64,000 nucleotides of DNA from Magnetospirillum fulvum (GCF_900108475.1 NZ_FNWO01000011.1:62001-126000); one strand, 5' to 3'. Positions 1 to 9,876 are shown, counted from the stretch's first letter. A program made the numbers and translations. Notes: generated from the sequence alone by a model not told the origin.

Positions 1-1250
1 GAGGCCAGCGACGACAGCACGGTGGCCCGCGCCGCCTCGGACTGCACCGGCCGGGTCGGGCCTTTCAGCCGCTGGACCGAGGCATCGCTGTTCAACCCGA
101 CCACCAGCCGGTCGCACGCCGCCCGCGCCTGGGCCAGGATCGAGACATGGCCGGGATGGAGCAGGTCAAAACAGCCGTTGGTGAAGCCGACCTTCTGCCC
201 CTTGCGTCGCCACAGATCGGCGAGATCGGCGGCGGCGGCGGCGGTGACGATCTTCGATCCGCCCGCGGTGAGGTCGCCGTGATGGAGCACCGCGACCAGT
301 TCGTCGGCATAGGCGACGGCGGTGCCGACCTTGGCGACGACGATTCCGGCGGCGACATTGGCGAGCAGCGCCCCGTCGAGCAGGCTGGCCCCCGAGGCCA
401 AGGCGGCGGCCAGGGTCGCCACCACGGTATCGCCCGCGCCGGAGACGTCGAACACCTCGCGCGCTTCGGCGGGCAGGTGATGCACCGCCCCGTCGCCCTG
501 GACCAGGGTCATCCCGTCCTGACTGCGGGTCACCAGCACCGAGCCGATGCCACAGGTGGCGATCAGATGGCGGGCGGCGGCGACCACCTCGTCATCATTG
601 TTGACCGCCATCCCGGTCGCCTCGTGCAATTCCTTGCGGTTGGGGGTGACGATGGTGGCCCCGGCATAGATCGAATAATCGGTGCCCTTGGGATCGACCA
701 CCACCACCTTGCCCGCCGCCCGCGCGATCAGACCGGCGACCATCTCGGGGGCCAACACCCCCTTGCCGTAATCAGACAGCACCATCACCCTGGCCCCGGC
801 CAGCACCTCGGCGGCACGGGCGAGAACCTGATCGCGGATCGACTCGTCCAGCGCGGCGCGGGTTTCACGGTCGGCGCGCAGAAGCTGCTGATTCGATGCA
901 AAAAAGCGGGTCTTGATCGTCGTCTGCCGCCCCGGCTCGACCAGCAGCGACGGCGCGATCGTCTCGTGCTCGCCGACCAGCCGGGCAATCTCGCGCCCGG
1001 GCACATCGTCGCCGACCACCGAAATAAACGCCGGATGGGCACCCAGCGCGACCAGATTGCGGACGACATTGCCAGCCCCGCCCAACATCGCGCTTTCGCG
1101 CTCGATCGCCAGCACCGGGATCGGCGCTTCGGGACTGATCCGGTCGACCGAGCCATAGACGAAGCGGTCCAGCATCACATCCCCGACGCACAGAACGGAA
1201 GTGGCCCGCAACCGCTCGACGCGGTCAGCCAAAGCGGAAAGTTCGGTCAT
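1..1250 (-). CDS. hldE: Bifunctional heptose-7-phosphate kinase / heptose-1-phosphate adenylyltransferase (3' end cut off)
   Basis: Makes ADP-heptose for the LPS inner core in the cytoplasm: it phosphorylates heptose-7-phosphate at C1, then adenylylates heptose-1-phosphate. Translation of the minus strand from the ATG at 1250 gives an N-terminal PfkB/ribokinase domain with the signature DVSGAGDT (around residues 260-270). A cytidylyltransferase-like domain follows, opening with [14 protein letters not shown], whose HPGH is the nucleotide-binding motif. About 416 residues are visible; the family is near 480-490, so roughly the last 70 are beyond the window. A GAAGGGG Shine-Dalgarno precedes the ATG. 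The overlapping plus-strand open frame is a GC-rich shadow. Confidence 0.93.
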   Translation of the reverse strand, partial: MTELSALADRVERLRATSVLCVGDVMLDRFVYGSVDRISPEAPIPVLAIERESAMLGGAGNVVRNLVALGAHPAFISVVGDDVPGREIARLVGEHETIAPSLLVEPGRQTTIKTRFFASNQQLLRADRETRAALDESIRDQVLARAAEVLAGARVMVLSDYGKGVLAPEMVAGLIARAAGKVVVVDPKGTDYSIYAGATIVTPNRKELHEATGMAVNNDDEVVAAARHLIATCGIGSVLVTRSQDGMTLVQGDGAVHHLPAEAREVFDVSGAGDTVVATLAAALASGASLLDGALLANVAAGIVVAKVGTAVAYADELVAVLHHGDLTAGGSKIVTAAAAADLADLWRRKGQKVGFTNGCFDLLHPGHVSILAQARAACDRLVVGLNSDASVQRLKGPTRPVQSEAARATVLSSLA

Positions 1251-1395
1251 GCTACCCCTTCGGACTGATGGATCACACCGCCGTATCCCAACCGCCCCTT
1301 CGGCGCAAGACAAAAGCCCGAAAGCCACGCCAATTCCTCGGACCGGCTTTGACTTCTCTTGATTGCGGACCGGCGGACGGGCGATAAACAGAGCC

Positions 1396-2628
1396 ATGGA
1401 TACCTTCGTCATCGTCGTCTTCGTCCTCACCTATCTCGGCATGGCTTTCGGCAGCGTGCCCGGATTAAAAATCGATCGGACCGGCATCGCCCTGGTCGCC
1501 GTGGTGGCTCTGCTGCTGTCGGGCAAGGTCGGCGTTCGCGCCATGGGGAGTTCGATCGACGTCCCCACCCTGCTGCTGCTGTTCGCCCTGATGATCGTGT
1601 CGGCCCAGTTCCAACTGGCCGGGGTCTACGATTCGGTGGCGACGCGGGTGGCGGGCGGCTCCGGCTCGCCCCGACGCCTGCTGGCACTGGTGATCGTCGC
1701 GGCGGGCGGGTTGTCGGCGGTGCTGGCCAATGACGTCGTCTGCTTTGCGATGACGCCGATCGTCGCCGAGGGTATCCGCCGCCGCGGGCTCGATCCCCGC
1801 CCCTATCTGCTCGGTCTGGTCGGTGCCGCCAATGCGGGCAGCGCCGCCACCTTGATCGGCAACCCGCAAAACATCCTGATCGGTCAGGTCGGCGGGCTCG
1901 ATTTCTGGGACTTCCTCGCCGCCTGCGCCCTTCCCGCGCTGGCCTCGCTGGTCGTGGTGCACGTCGTCATCGCCTGGATCTGGCGGGCCGAGCTCGACCG
2001 CACCCCCGCGCCCCCGCCGCCGCCCGCCACCGGACACCAATTGCATCGCTGGCAGGCGATCAAGGGAGCCTGCGCCCTGCTCGGTCTGGCCCTTTTGTTC
2101 GCCGCCCCCCTGCCGCGCGAAGTCGGCGCGATGGTGATCGCCGGTCTGCTGCTGGCCAGCCGCAAGATGTCGTCGCGGGAAATGATCGGCTCGGTCGATT
2201 GGCACCTGCTGCTGCTGTTCGCCTGCCTGTTCGTCGTCACCGGTGCCTTTGCCGACACCGATCTGGCCCGGCAATGGGTCGAGAGTCTGGCCGAGAACGG
2301 TCTGTTCCCCGAGACGCTGGGGGCGATGCTGCCGCTGTCGCTAGTGGCTTCGAACTCGATCGGCAACGTCCCTGCGGTGATGCTGATCCTCGCGGTCTGG
2401 CACACGCCCGATCCGGGAGCGCTGACCGGGCTGGCGCTGCTCTCGACCCTGGCGGGCAATTTCCTGCTGGTCGGCAGCATGGCCAACATCATTGTCGCCG
2501 AGCGCGCCGCCTCGGTCGGAGCAAAGCTGTCGTTCGGCGATTTCGCCCGCGCCGGTATTCCGTTGACCCTGGTGACGATGGCGATCGCGGTGGCGTGGCT
2601 GTGGCTGGGCGGCTGGATGACCTGGTAG
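1396..2628 (+). CDS. SLC13/ArsB-type inner-membrane anion transporter
   Basis: A 410-residue polytopic membrane protein of the CitM/ArsB ion-transporter superfamily. About eleven hydrophobic segments are visible, the first at residues 1-20. A family-typical loop reads [18 protein letters not shown] around residues 145-165, and a second half-repeat carries [15 protein letters not shown]. This Asn/Pro re-entrant arrangement is typical of sodium- or proton-coupled anion permeases. The substrate (arsenite, dicarboxylate, sulfate or other) cannot be read from the sequence, and no arsR or arsC neighbour is present. I chose the ATG at 1396 because the upstream in-frame extension is charged and lies outside the hydrophobic N-terminus. 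Confidence 0.85.
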   Translation: MDTFVIVVFVLTYLGMAFGSVPGLKIDRTGIALVAVVALLLSGKVGVRAMGSSIDVPTLLLLFALMIVSAQFQLAGVYDSVATRVAGGSGSPRRLLALVIVAAGGLSAVLANDVVCFAMTPIVAEGIRRRGLDPRPYLLGLVGAANAGSAATLIGNPQNILIGQVGGLDFWDFLAACALPALASLVVVHVVIAWIWRAELDRTPAPPPPPATGHQLHRWQAIKGACALLGLALLFAAPLPREVGAMVIAGLLLASRKMSSREMIGSVDWHLLLLFACLFVVTGAFADTDLARQWVESLAENGLFPETLGAMLPLSLVASNSIGNVPAVMLILAVWHTPDPGALTGLALLSTLAGNFLLVGSMANIIVAERAASVGAKLSFGDFARAGIPLTLVTMAIAVAWLWLGGWMTW

Positions 2629-2772
2629 TTCCGGACGGTTTGGTCCGGGACGCCAGCGGCGCGATGTGCCGTTGCGAACAATTCAATCGAAGCGGTGTAG
2701 CCGATCGGGGGCAGGACAGGCATACTTAGTTCCTGTCGCTCTCGTCAGGGCGGCCTTGACCCCCGGAACGCC

Positions 2773-3264
2773 ATGCGGATCGTCGCCTTCGTCCTTTGTG
2801 CCCTTTTCTCCACCGACCCGGCGCTGGCCGCCGATTGCAATGCCCCCGCCGCCGCCGGGGTCGATTGGCAACGCTGTTACATGGATGGTCGCAGCTTTAT
2901 CGGCGACGCCCTGACGGGATCGCGGCTGCGCGAGACCAGCTTTCAGCGCTCGGACCTGTCCGGAGCCAATCTCGGCAAGGTTGATGGCTATCGCGCCCGG
3001 TTCGTCTCGGCCCGGATGCGCGGCGCAAATCTCGACGACGGCCTGTTCAGCGATGCCGACTTCACCAAAGCCGATCTGTCCGGAGCCTCATTGAAGCGGA
3101 CCGATCTGCGGCGGGCGCGGTTCTTCCACGCCTCGTTGCGGGGGGCCGACCTGACCGGGGCCAGAACGCAAGGAGCGGAAATGCTGGGTGCCGACCTGTC
3201 GGACGCGATCTGGACCGACGGCGTGCGCCGCTGTGCCGAGGGATCGCTCGGCCAGTGCAATTGA
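2773..3264 (+). CDS. Secreted pentapeptide-repeat protein
   Basis: A 163-residue protein with a short signal peptide (residues 1-19, ending ALAA before DCNAP). About 20 tandem pentapeptides of the A(D/N)LXX type follow, for example SGANL, RGANL, TKADLSGASL, RGADL and GADLSDA. Such repeats form a right-handed quadrilateral beta-helix. The export signal sets it apart from the cytoplasmic Qnr/MfpA gyrase-protecting type, so a periplasmic structural or binding role is more likely. Paired cysteines near each end (CNAP and CY; CAEG and QCN) could form disulfides that cap the helix. It is followed at 37 bp by a diguanylate cyclase gene on the same strand. Function unknown. Confidence 0.8.
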   Translation: MRIVAFVLCALFSTDPALAADCNAPAAAGVDWQRCYMDGRSFIGDALTGSRLRETSFQRSDLSGANLGKVDGYRARFVSARMRGANLDDGLFSDADFTKADLSGASLKRTDLRRARFFHASLRGADLTGARTQGAEMLGADLSDAIWTDGVRRCAEGSLGQCN

Positions 3265-3300
3265 CCGAAGCCATCGCACGTCAGGGAGTTTGAATCCGTC

Positions 3301-4359
3301 TTGGCCGATTACAGGAACCCCGATCCGATCGACATCGCCCTGCATTGCGCCCGGGCGGCGCTTGGGATGATGGAACGGCACCGCGTGCCGCCCCATCCCG
3401 AGAATTTCTCGATCTGGTATGCCTATGTCAGTGGGCGCAATCCCGACCTGACCCAGGCCATCGATGAGATTCTGCGGACAGGAACGGGATTCTCCGCCGA
3501 GATCAACGACACCTTGTACGAACGCTTCGCCGCCTTCACCCCCGAAAAGGCCGAACTGCGCGAAGTCGGACAGCGGGTCGAGGATGCGGTCGGGCGGATG
3601 CTCGAGTACCTTTCCCACGCCAGCCAGGGCACCACGAAATACGGTATCGCGCTGGAAACCTTTTCGGGCTGCCTCAACACCGACGCCCCCGCCCCGAGCG
3701 AGATCAACGGGGCAATCGCGGCGGTCCTGACCGAAACCCGGACGATGGCCGACCTCAATCGCCAGCTTGAGCGGCGGCTGGCCTCGTCGGGACGGGAAAT
3801 CCGCCAGTTGCGCGATGCGCTCGACAGCCTCCAGCGCGAGGCATCGACCGACGCCTTAACCCAGATCGCCAACCGCAAGACGTTCGATGCCGTCCTCTCC
3901 CTGGCGGTGCGCGAGGCCGAATCGAGCCGCCGCCCGCTCAGCCTGCTGATGATCGACGTCGATCACTTCAAGAGCTTCAACGACACCTATGGCCATCCGC
4001 TGGGCGACCAGATCCTGAAACTGATCGGCCGTTCGCTGATCGAGACGATCCAGGCCAAGGACACCGCCGCCCGCTATGGCGGCGAGGAATTCGCGGTGAT
4101 CCTGCCCGAAACCGAGTTGGACACCGCGATCTCGATCGCCAACGACATCCGTCTGCGCGTCGCCGGACGCCGGGTCACCAACCGCCGCACCGGCGAAACC
4201 CTGGGACAGGTGACCCTGTCGGCGGGAGCGGCCCAATTCTCCCCCGGCGAATCGATCACCTCGCTGGTCCACCGCGCCGACGAGGCGCTGTATCTCGCCA
4301 AGCGCGAGGGCCGCAACCGGGTGATGAGCCAGCGCGATCTGCCTCAGGACGGGATTTAA
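3301..4359 (+). CDS. Diguanylate cyclase (GGDEF domain)
   Basis: Predicted to make cyclic di-GMP from two GTP. The 352-residue protein has an N-terminal helical region (residues 1-150) with no transmembrane segment, a coiled-coil linker (about 145-180) and a C-terminal GGDEF domain (about 185-345). The active-site motif is RYGGEEF, GG at residue 260. The inhibitory I-site RxxD, expected just upstream, reads QAKD; the missing arginine suggests no product feedback inhibition. The start is taken as TTG at 3301, with AGGGAG 12 bp upstream, because the N-terminal sequence is domain-like from there. The alternative is ATG at 3367. Confidence 0.88.
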   Translation: MADYRNPDPIDIALHCARAALGMMERHRVPPHPENFSIWYAYVSGRNPDLTQAIDEILRTGTGFSAEINDTLYERFAAFTPEKAELREVGQRVEDAVGRMLEYLSHASQGTTKYGIALETFSGCLNTDAPAPSEINGAIAAVLTETRTMADLNRQLERRLASSGREIRQLRDALDSLQREASTDALTQIANRKTFDAVLSLAVREAESSRRPLSLLMIDVDHFKSFNDTYGHPLGDQILKLIGRSLIETIQAKDTAARYGGEEFAVILPETELDTAISIANDIRLRVAGRRVTNRRTGETLGQVTLSAGAAQFSPGESITSLVHRADEALYLAKREGRNRVMSQRDLPQDGI

Positions 4360-4380
4360 AGACGCATCGGAAGGGGCGGG

Positions 4381-5283
4381 TTAACCGCCCGCCAGCGCCG
4401 CCGCCAGCCGGTCGGGGACGTCGTCGCCGATCGCTCCGGAAACGGACAGCATCAGCACCGGCCACAATTCCGGCCAGGCGGGATAGAGCCGACCGGCGGG
4501 GTCGGCTGCGATATTGGGCAAACGGAGCAGACGCTCCGCCACCGCCACCCCATCGGTTTCGTCGCCGAGATGAAGCGCGACGGTGGCGAACCGCTCGCCC
4601 GACACCACGGACACCCCCCGCACTCGCCGCAGCCGCGCCGCGATCCGGTCGGCGGCGGCATCGGCCGTCCGGGCCAGCGCCGCCAGCCCCTCCGCCCCCA
4701 GCCGCTCCAGCGTGGTGCGAAAGACGGTTTCCACCGCCGCAGCGGCGGGCGCGGCGGGGAGCCCCTTGGCCGCCGCAGCCAGCGCGGCCCGGCCATGGAT
4801 CAGTCCCAACGGCAGCGAGACTCCCAGCGACGGCGAATCCGCCCCGACCACCACCAGATCGGCATCGGGCGGGCCGCACAGGGTCAGCAGAGCTGGATCG
4901 GCCACCAGAGCGACCGGAACCGTCCCGTCCTCGCGGCACAGGCTGGCGGCCAGCCCCAGGGCAGGCAGACCGCCGAACGGATCGGGAGTCTGGACCACCA
5001 AGGCGGCCAGATCCCAGCCGGTCCGCCCGGCCAGGTCTTCGAGTCCGAGCGGATCGGGGGAAAGGGCTTCGACGTCGATTCCATCCGCCCCCAGCGCCGC
5101 CTCGATCGCGGCGGCGGTGGCGGGATGCAGGCTGCCCGAGAGGAGAACCCGCCGCCGTCCGGTCGCTTCACAGGCGATCCGCACCGCGAGAATTGCGGCG
5201 GCGGCGAAGCTCTCCTGGGCCGGGGCAACCGCATCCGCCCCGGTCAGCCCTGCCAGCACATCGCTGATTGGCGCAGGGCTCAC
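4381..5283 (-). CDS. Truncated, divergent GcvPA-like protein (glycine decarboxylase subunit 1 family)
   Basis: A 300-residue protein resembling the middle and C-terminal parts of GcvPA, the non-PLP-lysine half of the glycine cleavage P-protein. Recognisable blocks are the AAAILAVRIACEATGRRRVL region with the following SGSLHPAT (about 30-55), and DLVVVGADSPSLGVSLPLG (about 140-160), which corresponds to the GEGQSLG-type loop. GcvPA proteins are normally near 450 residues; here about 130 N-terminal residues are absent and the start falls inside the domain. No gcvPB, gcvT or gcvH is nearby. The GTG start overlaps the TGA of the upstream lipoprotein gene (GTGA), indicating translational coupling. 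Enzymatic activity is doubtful; it may be a repurposed scaffold. Confidence 0.6.
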   Translation of the reverse strand: MSPAPISDVLAGLTGADAVAPAQESFAAAAILAVRIACEATGRRRVLLSGSLHPATAAAIEAALGADGIDVEALSPDPLGLEDLAGRTGWDLAALVVQTPDPFGGLPALGLAASLCREDGTVPVALVADPALLTLCGPPDADLVVVGADSPSLGVSLPLGLIHGRAALAAAAKGLPAAPAAAAVETVFRTTLERLGAEGLAALARTADAAADRIAARLRRVRGVSVVSGERFATVALHLGDETDGVAVAERLLRLPNIAADPAGRLYPAWPELWPVLMLSVSGAIGDDVPDRLAAALAGG

Positions 5284-5831
5284 CGCTTGGTCCTGCGGTT
5301 CAACTCCAATTCCTCAGGCGTGGTCTGAAAGCCGAGATAGATTTCGTACTGGTCGATCACCTCGCGGGTCTTGACCGGAATCTGCATCCGCACCCCTTCG
5401 TCGGTGATGCGGGCCGAATCGACGCCGTCGGGGAAGACGACCGGAACCGCGATCACCGCCTTCGCCTCGTCGGCGGGGTAGAATTTGGGGATCGCAACGA
5501 AATAGCTGAGAGTGGCTTCGCGGCTGACGGCGGCGGGACCGCGCCGGACGTCGATACTGACGGTCAGATCGACGTTGGCCCCCTTCGCGTCATAGCCGCA
5601 TTCGCCCTTGAAGCCGACGATCTCGGCCTCGACCTCGACATCGGTCAGATCGCGCCCGCTGCCGGGACGGAACTTGGTGACATGCGAGGCGTCGGACAGG
5701 ATATAGACCGGCGGACAGGGCGGCGGTTCGCTCTTCGACAATGCGGAACAGCCGGCCACGGCCACCGCCATCGCCAGGACCGAAACCACCGGGCCAAGGG
5801 CTCGGCCACGGGGGGCGGCAAAATCACGCAT
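5280..5831 (-). CDS. Putative outer-membrane/periplasmic lipoprotein
   Basis: A 183-residue protein with an N-terminal hydrophobic segment ending in the lipobox-like AVAVAGC (Cys about residue 27). This implies processing by signal peptidase II and lipidation. The mature part is soluble, with charged alternating beta-like stretches and no domain I can name. The start at 5831 is chosen because AAGGAAGAA lies seven bases upstream of that ATG; an in-frame ATG at 5855 has no such site. It is divergent from ispH (about 106 bp apart) and translationally coupled to the downstream GcvPA-like gene. It looks like a conserved alphaproteobacterial lipoprotein of unknown role. Confidence 0.7.
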   Translation of the reverse strand: MRDFAAPRGRALGPVVSVLAMAVAVAGCSALSKSEPPPCPPVYILSDASHVTKFRPGSGRDLTDVEVEAEIVGFKGECGYDAKGANVDLTVSIDVRRGPAAVSREATLSYFVAIPKFYPADEAKAVIAVPVVFPDGVDSARITDEGVRMQIPVKTREVIDQYEIYLGFQTTPEELELNRRTKR

Positions 5832-5937
5832 GCCATTCTTCCTTCGACGGACCATGATCTGGTAAACCTTCGAACCAACTTTAGTGAAGGCGGCAGCCAG
5901 GCACAAGCTGGCATCAAGTCCGCGAAAGGATGCCCCA

Positions 5938-6903
5938 GTGACGACAGATTCCTCCGTTGCGAAAAAACCGCCCCTGACCCTGCTGCTGGCAAGCCCGCGC
6001 GGCTTTTGCGCCGGGGTCGATCGCGCCATCCATATCGTCGAACGGGCGCTGGAGAAATTCGGCGCGCCGGTCTTTGTGCGCCATGAAATCGTCCATAACC
6101 GCTTCGTCGTCGAGGAACTGGCCCGCAAGGGCGCGGTGTTCGTCGAGGAACTGAACGAAGTCCCCGACGGGGCGGCGGTGGTGTTTTCGGCCCACGGCGT
6201 GCCCAAGACGGTTCCGCTCGAGGCGAAGCGACGCGCCCTGACCTCGCTCGATGCCACCTGTCCGCTGGTGACCAAGGTCCATCGCGAGGCCGAGCAGCAT
6301 CACGATCTGGGCCGCCAGATCATCATGATCGGCCATGCCGGCCATCCCGAGGTGATCGGAACCATCGGTCAGGTGCCCGACGGCACCGTCCTGCTGGTCG
6401 GCACCCCCGAGGAGGCGGCGACGGTGACGCCGCGCGATCCCGACAAGCTGGCCTATATCACCCAGACGACTTTGTCGGTCGATGATGCCGCCGAGGTGAT
6501 CAAGGTGCTGCAATCGCGCTTCCCCAAGATCGTCTCGCCCAAGCGCGAAGACATCTGTTACGCCACCACCAACCGTCAGGCGGCGGTGCGGACGATCGCG
6601 CCGCGCTGCGATGCCCTGATGGTGATCGGATCACCCAATTCGTCGAATTCGAGCCGTCTGGTCGAAGTCGCCACCCGCGCCGGATGCGCCCGCTCGGTGC
6701 TGGTACAGCGCGCCGCCGAGGTCGATTGGAGCGAGTTGGAGGGGATCGAGCGCCTGGGCATCACCGCCGGGGCCTCGGCTCCGGAAATCCTGGTCGAGGA
6801 AGTGGTCGCGGCAGTGCGCGAGCGCTTCGACGTCACGATTGAGGAAGTCCGGGTCACCACCGAGATGGTAACCTTCAAGCTGCCGCAATCGCTGACGGAA
6901 TAG
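5938..6903 (+). CDS. ispH: 4-hydroxy-3-methylbut-2-enyl diphosphate reductase
   Basis: Last enzyme of the MEP isoprenoid pathway: reduces HMBPP to isopentenyl and dimethylallyl diphosphate with a [4Fe-4S] cluster. The three cluster cysteines are in place: GFCAGV (C24), DATCPL (C108) and [10 protein letters not shown] (C207). The [10 protein letters not shown] block that binds the substrate diphosphate is also present. Length 321 residues is normal. A GTG start at 5938 is preferred because GAAAGGA lies about nine bases upstream and the SPRGFCAG core starts soon after. The gene leads a tight run ispH-thrB-rnhA (7 bp gap, then a 4 bp overlap). Confidence 0.96.
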   Translation: MTTDSSVAKKPPLTLLLASPRGFCAGVDRAIHIVERALEKFGAPVFVRHEIVHNRFVVEELARKGAVFVEELNEVPDGAAVVFSAHGVPKTVPLEAKRRALTSLDATCPLVTKVHREAEQHHDLGRQIIMIGHAGHPEVIGTIGQVPDGTVLLVGTPEEAATVTPRDPDKLAYITQTTLSVDDAAEVIKVLQSRFPKIVSPKREDICYATTNRQAAVRTIAPRCDALMVIGSPNSSNSSRLVEVATRAGCARSVLVQRAAEVDWSELEGIERLGITAGASAPEILVEEVVAAVRERFDVTIEEVRVTTEMVTFKLPQSLTE

Positions 6904-6910
6904 ACTGAAG

Positions 6911-7894
6911 ATGGCGGTCTACACCGAGGTCTCCGACGACGCGCTCGATGCCTTCGTCGGCCAGTACGATATCGGGGGGGTGGTGTCGTGCAAGGGCATC
7001 GCCGAGGGAGTCGAGAACAGCAATTACCTGCTGCAAACCGAGCGGGGCGCCTACATCCTCACCCTCTATGAAAAGAGGGTCGATCCCGGCGATCTGCCGT
7101 TCTTTCTCGGTCTGATGGACCATCTCGCCGCGCGCGGGCTGGCCTGTCCGACCCCGATCGTGGGGCAAGACGGCAAGACGCTGCGCTCGCTGTGCGACCG
7201 CCCCGCCGCCATCGTCAGCTTCCTGTCCGGGGTGTGGCACAGCCGCCCCCGGCCCGACCATTGCGCCGCCTTGGGCGAGGCGATGGCCGAGATGCATCTG
7301 AAGGGAGCGGACTTCCCGCTTCGCCGCCCCAACAGCCTGTCGGTGGCGGGGTGGCGACCGCTGTTCGGCGCCATCCGCGACCGCGCCGACGAGATTGCCC
7401 CCGGCTTCGCTCCGCTGGTCGAGGCCGAACTGGACTATCTCGACGCCAATTGGCCGGCCGATCTGCCGGTCGGTCTGATCCATGCCGACCTGTTCCCCGA
7501 CAACGTGTTCTTTCTGGGCCAGCGCGGCGAGGCAGGGGCGGAACGGGTGTCGGGGCTGATCGATTTCTATTTCGCCTGCACCGACCTCTTGGCCTACGAC
7601 ATCGCGATCTGCCTCAATGCCTGGTGCTTCGAGCCGGACGGGTCGTTCAACGCGACCAAGGCGCGCTATCTGCTGAGCGGCTATCGTCGGCTGCGCCCGC
7701 TTTCGGAGTCCGAGATGATGGCACTGCCGCTGCTGGCGCGGGGGGCGGCGATGCGCTTTTTGCTGACCCGCAGCTATGACTGGATCAACACCCCCGCCGG
7801 GGCGCTGGTGAAACGCAAGGACCCGATGGAATATCTGCACAAGCTGCGCTTTCACCAGAACATCGCCGGTCCCGGCGGATACGGCATCGAATGA
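6911..7894 (+). CDS. thrB: Homoserine kinase (APH-fold type)
   Basis: Phosphorylates L-homoserine in threonine biosynthesis. This is the alphaproteobacterial/pseudomonad ThrB, which has an aminoglycoside-phosphotransferase fold rather than the GHMP fold of E. coli ThrB. The nucleotide-binding N-lobe includes GVENSNYLL (about residues 34-42). The catalytic loop is [12 protein letters not shown] (about 188-200), with the HxDxxxxN residues, followed by IDFYFAC, the DFG-like metal-binding aspartate. Length 327 residues is typical. It overlaps the next gene, rnhA, by ATGA, a linkage common in this class. Confidence 0.95.
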   Translation: MAVYTEVSDDALDAFVGQYDIGGVVSCKGIAEGVENSNYLLQTERGAYILTLYEKRVDPGDLPFFLGLMDHLAARGLACPTPIVGQDGKTLRSLCDRPAAIVSFLSGVWHSRPRPDHCAALGEAMAEMHLKGADFPLRRPNSLSVAGWRPLFGAIRDRADEIAPGFAPLVEAELDYLDANWPADLPVGLIHADLFPDNVFFLGQRGEAGAERVSGLIDFYFACTDLLAYDIAICLNAWCFEPDGSFNATKARYLLSGYRRLRPLSESEMMALPLLARGAAMRFLLTRSYDWINTPAGALVKRKDPMEYLHKLRFHQNIAGPGGYGIE

Positions 7895-8358
7895 GCGACA
7901 CCGAACGGGTCCAGATCTTCACCGACGGGGCGTGCAGCGGCAATCCCGGCCCCGGCGGGTGGGGGGCGATTCTGCGCTTTCGCGGCACCGAAAAGGAATT
8001 GAAGGGCGGCGAGCCGCAGACCACCAACAACCGGATGGAAATGATGGCGGTTCTGGTGGCCTTCACCACGCTGACCCGCCCCTGCGCCGTCGATCTTTAT
8101 ACCGACAGCCAGTACGTCAAGAAGGGGATGACCGAGTGGCTGCGCGGCTGGAAAGCGCGCGGCTGGAAGACTGCCGACAAGAAACCGGTCAAGAATGAGG
8201 ATTTGTGGAAGGCGCTGGACGCGGCGGCGGCCCGCCACGATGTCGCCTGGCACTGGGTTCGCGGTCATGACGGCCACCCCGAGAACGAGCGGGCCGACGC
8301 CTTGGCCCGCGAAGGAGTCGCGATGGCGCGGGACGGCGTGACACCAGAGGTTCTCTGA
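7891..8358 (+). CDS. rnhA: Ribonuclease HI
   Basis: Degrades the RNA strand of RNA-DNA hybrids such as Okazaki primers and R-loops. The 155-residue protein has the DEDD metal-binding set: D in [14 protein letters not shown] (about 12), E in NNRMEMMA (about 50), D in YTDSQYV (about 72) and D in ERADALA (about 136). The basic handle region [15 protein letters not shown] is present. Its ATG overlaps the stop of thrB, so translation is probably coupled. Confidence 0.97.
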   Translation: MSDTERVQIFTDGACSGNPGPGGWGAILRFRGTEKELKGGEPQTTNNRMEMMAVLVAFTTLTRPCAVDLYTDSQYVKKGMTEWLRGWKARGWKTADKKPVKNEDLWKALDAAAARHDVAWHWVRGHDGHPENERADALAREGVAMARDGVTPEVL

Positions 8359-8402
8359 CGGGGCCTGTTGCGCCGGACGCGCCCGAACCCTATGTTCCGC
8401 CC

Positions 8403-9545
8403 ATGACCACGACCGAAACCAAACCCAATCTGATCGGCCTGTCGCGCGACGATTTGATCGCCGCGATGGAGACGATCGGCGAAAAGCCCTTCCGCGCCAA
8501 ACAGCTTTGGCACTGGATGTATCATCGCGGCGAGACCGACTTCGCCCAGATGAGCTCGATCTCGAAAACGATGCAGGCCCGTCTGGCCGAGCATTTCGTC
8601 GTCCGCCGCCCGGTGGTCGAGCGCGAGCTGATCTCGACCGACACCACCCGCAAATGGCTGTTGCGCTTCAACGACGGCAACGAGGCCGAGACGGTCTATA
8701 TCCCCGATGGTGACGAGGATCGCGGCGCCGCCTGCGTCTCGACCCAGGTCGGCTGCACGCTGACCTGCCGCTTCTGCCATACCGGCACCCAGACGCTGGT
8801 GCGCAACCTGTCCGCCGCCGAGATCGTCGGCCAGGTGATGGTCGCCCGCGATTCGCTGGGCGAGTGGCCGACTCCCGACGATAGCGGCCGCCGCCTGTCG
8901 AACGTGGTGGTAATGGGGATGGGCGAGCCGCTCTACAATTTCGACAATGTCGCCACCGCGCTCGAAATCGTGATGGATGGCGAGGGAATCGGCATCTCGC
9001 GCCGTCGCATCACCCTGTCGACCTCGGGCGTGGTACCGATGATGAAGCTGTGCGGCGAACGGCTGGGAGTCAATCTGGCGGTCAGCCTGCACGCCGTCAC
9101 CGACGAATTGCGCGACAAGATCATGCCGATCAATCGCAAATATCCGCTGAAGGATCTGATCCGGGCCTGCCACGAGTACCCCGGCGCGTCGAATGCGCGG
9201 CGGATCACCTTCGAATATATCATGCTGAAGGGGGTCAACGATTCGGCCGCCGACGCCCGTGCCTTGCTGAAGCTGATCCGGGGCTTGCCCGCCAAGTTCA
9301 ACCTGATCCCGTTCAATCCCTGGCCGGGCTCGGAGTTCGAGACGCCCGAACCGCGTTCGGTCAAAGCCTTCTCGGACATCTTGCAAGATGCGGGCTATTC
9401 CGCCCCGATCCGGATGCCGCGCGGACGCGACATTCTGGCCGCCTGCGGCCAGTTGCGCTCGGACAGTCTGCGGGAAAAGGCCAGTCTGGCCAAGGCGCGC
9501 GCCGCCGCCGGGATCATCGACGACGACCACCCGCCGCAGGGGTAG
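8403..9545 (+). CDS. rlmN: Dual-specificity rRNA/tRNA adenine-C2 methyltransferase, radical SAM
   Basis: Methylates C2 of A2503 in 23S rRNA and A37 in some tRNAs, using a radical-SAM mechanism with a methylated cysteine intermediate. The cluster motif CTLTCRFC gives cysteines at residues 118, 122 and 125. An N-terminal accessory domain (KPFRAKQLWHWMYHRG) binds RNA. The MGMGEPLYNFDNV block and the C-terminal RGRDILAACGQL, which carries the methyl-accepting cysteine, are both intact. Length 380 is normal. A hairpin-rich block follows immediately. Confidence 0.96.
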   Translation: MTTTETKPNLIGLSRDDLIAAMETIGEKPFRAKQLWHWMYHRGETDFAQMSSISKTMQARLAEHFVVRRPVVERELISTDTTRKWLLRFNDGNEAETVYIPDGDEDRGAACVSTQVGCTLTCRFCHTGTQTLVRNLSAAEIVGQVMVARDSLGEWPTPDDSGRRLSNVVVMGMGEPLYNFDNVATALEIVMDGEGIGISRRRITLSTSGVVPMMKLCGERLGVNLAVSLHAVTDELRDKIMPINRKYPLKDLIRACHEYPGASNARRITFEYIMLKGVNDSAADARALLKLIRGLPAKFNLIPFNPWPGSEFETPEPRSVKAFSDILQDAGYSAPIRMPRGRDILAACGQLRSDSLREKASLAKARAAAGIIDDDHPPQG

Positions 9546-9652
9546 TCGGTCGTGAAAAAGTCCTTCGGCCTTTGGCCTCAGTGTACTTTTCCCCGGTTCA
9601 AAAAGAATCCCCGTGCTCAATCAAGCTTTCCGCGCGGGGATGGATTTGGTTC

Positions 9653-9690
9653 CCTCCGAGGCCGATGGGCGACGCCCACGGCTTCGGAGG
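9653..9690. other. Stem-loop inside the rlmN-dksA inverted repeat
   Basis: CCTCCGAGGCCGATGGGCG pairs with CGCCCACGGCTTCGGAGG across a single-base gap, with one mismatch and one bulge. No T-run follows, so it is not a simple intrinsic terminator. Role unknown. Confidence 0.6.
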
Positions 9691-9695
9691 CTGGA

Positions 9696-9738
9696 TTTCA
9701 CCAGCTTTGCGCGCATAAGTGACGCAAAGCTGGTGAAA
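9696..9738. other. Perfect 16 bp stem-loop inside the rlmN-dksA inverted repeat
   Basis: TTTCACCAGCTTTGCG (9696-9711) and CGCAAAGCTGGTGAAA (9723-9738) are exact reverse complements around an 11-base loop. A perfect 16 bp stem in non-coding DNA argues for selection or recent origin. It is not followed by a T-run. Confidence 0.65.
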
Positions 9739-9749
9739 CAAACAACACG

Positions 9750-9784
9750 AAAAATGGGCGCTGGGCCGCCCCTAGCCCATTTTT
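9750..9784. terminator. Candidate bidirectional terminator hairpin
   Basis: AAAAATGGGC (9750-9759) pairs with GCCCATTTTT (9775-9784), giving an A-run on one side and a T-run on the other. That is the layout of a Rho-independent terminator working in both directions, suited to convergent rlmN and dksA transcripts. Confidence 0.55.
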
Positions 9785-9876
9785 CTCCTTTTAATCCAAC
9801 GGGAAAAAGTACACCGAGCGACAGCGAGGGACTTTTTCACGGGAGACGGGGTAGTAACCCCGGCGCAACCACGCAA

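Larger units (their letters stand above)
9552..9840. repeat. Long interrupted inverted repeat in a hairpin-dense intergenic block
   Basis: The gap between rlmN and dksA (9546-9925) contains no convincing gene. It is bounded by two-part inverted arms. GTGAAAAAGTCC at 9552-9563 is an exact reverse complement of 9829-9840. The arm at 9581-9595 (GTGTACTTTTCCCCG) matches the reverse complement of 9800-9814 at 14 of 15 positions. Between the arm blocks sit short non-homologous spacers, and inside lie three further stem-loops. The arrangement resembles a small non-coding mobile element (MITE-like) or a folded RNA. No second copy was noticed in the window. Confidence 0.6.

Noticed and set aside
147-1268. 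373-residue plus-strand open frame over hldE
   Set aside because: Its product is Gly/Asp/His-rich with no domain; the minus strand gives a clear HldE with both signature motifs.
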